From Archivesica marissinica (Eukaryota > Mollusca > Bivalvia > Venerida > Vesicomyidae): 64,000 nucleotides of DNA. Location: contig CM026391.1 in the NCBI GenBank assembly GCA_014843695.1, positions 21,260,626-21,324,625 on the forward strand, in the 5' to 3' direction. The notes beneath the pieces were generated by a model. It saw nothing but the letters and a program-made list of their open reading frames with translations, searched no databases and was not told the DNA's origin. This document shows positions 63,201 to 64,000 of the stretch, piece by piece. Position 1 is the stretch's first letter. Each line of letters starts with the position of its first letter. A program made the translations under genes and the position numbers.

Positions 63201-63625
63201 CTCTCCAGGGTGGTTTTCGGTTATCTCCCCTCTCTCTAGACTGGTTGTGGTTATATATAGCCACAATAGTGTTGAACGGGCCATAAAACACAAACAAAAT
63301 AACTTTCTGATCTAAATATTCTAAATAGCAAACTTGAGCAGATAATGATGAATTAGAACGAAAAGAATTTTGATTGAACGGACCAATATACGTGCGGAGG
63401 CCTCAGGGATGGACAATCCATAAACATGTATATAAAAAGGAAATTCCATGTGTACGGTCATACGCTCATCACTTACTTTTCTCTCTCCCTTGGCCATGAT
63501 TTCATCAATATCGGCATCTGTGATCTCGCTGTCCTTCGATGCAAACACGTGACTGGCTCCATGTCGAATCATGTTCAACACTTCATCCTTACCCAGCTTA
63601 GTAGCGGCCGCATCGACGAGCCGAC
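48146..63625 (-). CDS. SMARCA5: ISWI chromatin-remodelling ATPase (SMARCA5/SMARCA1 orthologue), C-terminal eight exons
   Basis: Minus-strand join of 63477-63625, 61940-62176, 58215-58328, 54416-54541, 52837-52953, 51201-51548, 49229-49348 and 48146-48208, all AG/GT and, after the first, all phase 0; 424 residues and a stop. In order: end of the ATPase lobe ([20 protein letters not shown]), NegC region ([14 protein letters not shown]), HAND ([14 protein letters not shown] onward), SANT ([20 protein letters not shown]), spacer helix, SLIDE ([20 protein letters not shown]) and a Lys-rich tail. ISWI slides and spaces nucleosomes in the nucleus with partners such as ACF1; HAND-SANT-SLIDE binds linker DNA. 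The helicase exons are off the right edge. Invertebrates usually have one ISWI gene, so it is co-orthologous to SMARCA1 and SMARCA5. Confidence 0.95.
48304..49211. repeat. Compound minisatellite (15- and 31-bp modules) next to the SLIDE-end exon donor
   Basis: Modules GGTGGATATACACAG and GTGGATATACACAGATTTAC plus TGAGAAGTGTG alternate about 40 times. The array ends 17 bp from the donor of exon 49229-49348. Frames on both strands are artefacts. Confidence 0.95.
49229..49348 (-). CDS. SMARCA5: SMARCA5 exon, end of SLIDE domain
   Basis: Reads [20 protein letters not shown] then [20 protein letters not shown]. Acceptor GTTGTAG, donor GTAAGA, phase 0. Confidence 0.94.
49590..50312. repeat. 25-bp AT-rich minisatellite, about 29 copies
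   Basis: Unit CTATATATAGCTATTATTAA then CTGAC, with TA-dinucleotide length variants (TATATATATA). The self-complementary TATATA core could form cruciforms. Confidence 0.95.
50313..50700. repeat. Dispersed 45-bp motif relic, then duplicated C-tract segment
   Basis: TATTTTACCCAACATGCGAA at 50313 matches the motif at 7971 and 14355. At 50420-50540 a block with C-runs and CGCTGTCTCAGGAACACTGT, CCTGCAGTCAC is present twice. Confidence 0.65.
50703..50932 (+). mobile_element. SINE-B copy
   Basis: Plus-strand copy from GTGGAAGAAGTCATGATAGT to AAATAAATTTGTATAAACTT. Confidence 0.85.
51005..51180. mobile_element. Double-hairpin repeat element (copy 3 of 3)
   Basis: AGCATAGAGCCAGATCAGAC...GTCTGATCAGGCTCTATATT and AAAGATCCTAATGCCACGGC...TGATCTGGATTTAAGTTGCT; ends 20 bp before the donor of the next exon. 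Confidence 0.65.
51201..51548 (-). CDS. SMARCA5: SMARCA5 exon, SANT end, spacer and SLIDE
   Basis: Begins [20 protein letters not shown], continues [17 protein letters not shown] and [20 protein letters not shown], then SLIDE to [10 protein letters not shown]. Acceptor CTACTCAG, donor GTAAGT. The most conserved block of the gene. Confidence 0.97.
51771..52836 (-). repeat. 50-bp array carrying copies of the SANT exon donor, about 21 copies
   Basis: Minus-strand unit ATGCGGATGAGGTTGGTGTT, TGTTACAACTCGTAGATTGG, TAGTAGACTC. The real exon ends CTGATGAG before GTTGGTGTTTG (donor at 52835-52836), and each unit repeats GATGAG/GTTGGTGTTTG. A degraded patch lies at 52350-52450. Confidence 0.95.
52837..52953 (-). 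CDS. SMARCA5: SMARCA5 exon, SANT domain
   Basis: Reads [20 protein letters not shown] then [19 protein letters not shown], 39 codons, phase 0. Acceptor CTATTGCAG; donor GAG/GTTGGT departs from consensus at +3 and +4. Both borders are embedded in tandem arrays that repeat them. Confidence 0.97.
52954..54237 (-). repeat. 54-bp array carrying copies of the SANT exon acceptor and exon start, about 24 copies
   Basis: Minus-strand unit AATATGTACACATTAATATG, ATCTATTGCAG, GGTTTTACGGAGTGGAACAA, GGC. The part after CAG equals the first 20 bases of the SANT exon. Variants: CGG/CCG in TTTTACSGAG, and GTGCAACAAGG instead of GTGGAACAAGG in a block of about ten units. Confidence 0.96.
54416..54541 (-). CDS. 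SMARCA5: SMARCA5 exon, HAND end and acidic linker
   Basis: Reads [20 protein letters not shown] then [20 protein letters not shown] and KQ. Acceptor GTTTAG, donor GTGAGT, phase 0. Confidence 0.93.
54555..54698. repeat. 17-bp TAAATAATGTACACATG repeat, about eight units
   Basis: Short array 14 bp upstream (in transcription) of the previous exon's acceptor; interrupted at its right end by SINE-E. Confidence 0.85.
54699..54961 (-). mobile_element. SINE-E, second copy
   Basis: Near-identical to 45974-46236. Flanked by TATACAAGTAAATA at 54685-54698 and 54962-54975, a probable target duplication, though the surrounding array makes this less certain. Confidence 0.85.
55315..57822 (+). mobile_element. 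DNA transposon with 480-bp terminal inverted repeats
   Basis: Left arm 55315-55795 and right arm 57341-57822 are inverted copies with scattered differences; both outer ends read GGGTCATTCCGTGTCAAATC. Element length 2508 bp. Between the arms lies a degenerate transposase reading frame. Flanking bases are TATA (left) and AATA (right), so a short target duplication is possible but unresolved. The superfamily could not be assigned by eye. Confidence 0.88.
55862..57167 (+). pseudogene. Degenerate transposase of the long-TIR element
   Basis: At least three frame-disrupted pieces: one with a Cys-rich stretch ([20 protein letters not shown]) to about 55968; one at 55969-56274 ([31 protein letters not shown]); and one from about 56391 to 57167 with [27 protein letters not shown] and CDGIGGTVK, preceded in another frame by HYFTDGC. 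A TGA at 56523-56525 follows GGTVK where an Arg codon is likely. The FTDG...QYKN...AEW...DG.GG pattern is what I recall from uncharacterised transposon proteins of aquatic invertebrates; FTDG may hold a catalytic Asp (inference). Confidence 0.75.
58215..58328 (-). CDS. SMARCA5: SMARCA5 exon, HAND domain
   Basis: Reads [20 protein letters not shown] then [18 protein letters not shown]. Acceptor CCGACAG, donor GTAAGA, phase 0. Confidence 0.96.
58503..58625. mobile_element. Small inverted-repeat element, copy 1
   Basis: Ends GGGTTATAAAACTTTTCTCC and CTGAGAAAAGTTTTATAACC are near-complements; interior CAAGCTTCTGATTGGTTC. Related copy at 62689-62820. Confidence 0.7.
58807..59063. mobile_element. 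Tc1/mariner-like MITE, expanded copy
   Basis: Left end CTGTCAAACCTGTGTTAAGC, right end CTCTAACACAGGTTTAATTG. The interior block GAGGTCAAATGTATAGTAAA appears twice, lengthening the element to 257 bp. Confidence 0.8.
59337..59930. repeat. 24-bp minisatellite, about 25 copies
   Basis: Unit GGCTTGTCAGTAATTGGTTT plus GCTT; variants GTTT, TTCTCAG, TGACTTG. Shares CAGTAATTGGT with the array at 60500-61905. Confidence 0.93.
59935..60150 (-). mobile_element. SINE-C copy
   Basis: Minus-strand copy: TTTGGGGTTTAAAGTAACAA, GGTGACTCCATCTCCAGCTA, GTGGGATTCGAACCTACAGC, ending at the tRNA-like head TTGTAACCACTCGGCACC. Confidence 0.8.
60243..60472 (+). mobile_element. SINE-B with 12-bp target duplication
   Basis: Flanked by AATGTCTATCTT (60231-60242) and AATGTCTAGCTT (60473-60484). 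Head GTGGAAGTTGTGATAGCGCA, tail AAATAAATTTGTATAAACT. Confidence 0.9.
60500..61905. repeat. 15-bp minisatellite AACTAGGTCCAAACC with higher-order units
   Basis: A block of about 22 consecutive 15-bp units at 60560-60900, then composite units combining GGGGTTTCTCAGTAATTGGT, GATAGGAAGCC and one to three 15-bp units. Ends about 28 bp from the donor of exon 61940-62176. Frames on both strands (up to 254 codons) are artefacts. Confidence 0.95.
61940..62176 (-). CDS. SMARCA5: SMARCA5 exon, NegC linker and start of HAND
   Basis: Reads [60 protein letters not shown] and [10 protein letters not shown]. Acceptor CTTCACAG, donor GTAATC, phase 0. Confidence 0.97.
62177..62688. other. SMARCA5 intron: nothing recognised
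   Basis: Includes TTAACCTTTAGCATGCTGTA and, inverted, CAGCGTGCTAAAGGTTAACA (62203-62222, 62311-62330), the ends of a possible 130-bp hairpin element. No gene recognised. Confidence 0.45.
62689..62820. mobile_element. Small inverted-repeat element, copy 2
   Basis: TGGAGGTTATAAAAC at the left and GTTTTATAACCTCCA at the right are perfect complements; interior CAAGCTTCTGATTGGTTC as in 58503-58625. Confidence 0.75.
62840..63245. repeat. 20-bp-class minisatellite CTCTAGGGTGGTTATCTCCC
   Basis: About 20 units of 18-24 bp with variable C-runs. Contains many TAGGGTGG and GGTTATC strings; not telomeric TTAGGG. Confidence 0.92.
63477..63625 (-). CDS. SMARCA5: SMARCA5 exon, end of ATPase region
   Basis: Reads (G)[39 protein letters not shown] and [10 protein letters not shown]. 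Acceptor GTGCTTCAG, donor GTAAGT; phase 1 in, phase 0 out. The preceding exon is outside the window. Confidence 0.96.
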
Positions 63626-63784
63626 CTGAAGCACATGAAGATAGTCCACTATCCAAATTGTAACTACAAATCTACAGCTAACATTGAGGACAAATCTAAA
63701 ACGTGAAATCAGTAGTCACAAAGCTTCTACTCCCAGCAATACTGCCCAACTATAACCCTTTATTCCATAATAGTGAGACCCACG

Positions 63785-64000
63785 TGTGTGTGTTTTACCG
63801 TTATCTATCGTCGCTACCGGTTGCCCATATGAGCGACGCCTCCTTAAGAAATTAGTCATTTTAGATTTTTGGAGGATAGTGCAATGATACAGACAAAGAC
63901 CCATTCCAGTCTCCTCTGGTTCTTTTACGTGCACGGTGTACAGCACCGACGAGATCTCGGTTTAAAGTCCGAGCATTCGTGATAAATTTATGACCGAGCA
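63785..64000 (-). mobile_element. SINE-A copy, partial at the window edge
   Basis: Minus-strand copy from TTTTACCGTTATCTATCGTC to TCTCGGTTTAAAGTCC, then truncated or diverged; the head is absent. Confidence 0.8.

Noticed and set aside
62840..63245. GGTTA/TAGGG-rich array as interstitial telomere repeat
   Set aside because: The unit is CTCTAGGGTGGTTATCTCCC, not TTAGGG.

Overview
The window is nuclear DNA of an animal. The genes are split by many GT-AG introns, and the sequence is dense in tRNA-derived SINEs, small inverted-repeat DNA elements and minisatellites. Gene content and repeat style suggest a lophotrochozoan, most likely a bivalve mollusc. The species cannot be fixed from sequence alone; a Dreissena-like heterodont is only a guess.

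Three conserved protein genes can be read. At the left edge, on the minus strand, are two N-terminal exons of the HECT E3 ubiquitin ligase UBE3A (1-71 and 1001-1051), running out of the window. On the plus strand, 5619-33596 is a complete NFXL1 gene. I could place 18 coding exons with GT-AG borders and matching phases. They sum to 2718 nt (905 residues plus stop) and encode a Gly/Arg-rich N-terminus, a C4HC3 RING variant, a long series of NF-X1-type zinc fingers, a charged coiled-coil-like stretch and a C-terminal membrane anchor. On the minus strand, 63625-48146 holds the last eight coding exons of the ISWI ATPase (SMARCA1/SMARCA5 orthologue): post-helicase linker, HAND, SANT, SLIDE and a lysine-rich tail. 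Its helicase exons lie beyond the right edge. UBE3A and NFXL1 are divergent; NFXL1 and SMARCA5 are convergent. A U6 snRNA-like sequence lies 85 bp past the SMARCA5 stop on the same strand.

Most of the window is repeat. Between the convergent genes is an array of about 8.3 kb with a 39-bp unit, interrupted by exactly 1000 N. More than fifteen other minisatellites (15-118 bp units) fill introns. At least nine SINE or inverted-repeat families are scattered through the window, along with a 2.5-kb DNA transposon with inverted repeats of about 480 bp and a broken transposase.

The most unusual signal is where the arrays sit. Many stop at, or within tens of bases of, an exon border. In at least six cases the repeat unit contains a copy of that exon's own splice junction: the acceptor of NFXL1 exon 2, the exon tail plus donor of exons 7 and 11, the acceptor plus exon start of exon 16, and both acceptor and donor of the SMARCA5 SANT exon. 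These exons are therefore flanked by about 5 to 32 near-identical decoy splice sites. Most of the long open frames in the window are artefacts of these arrays.
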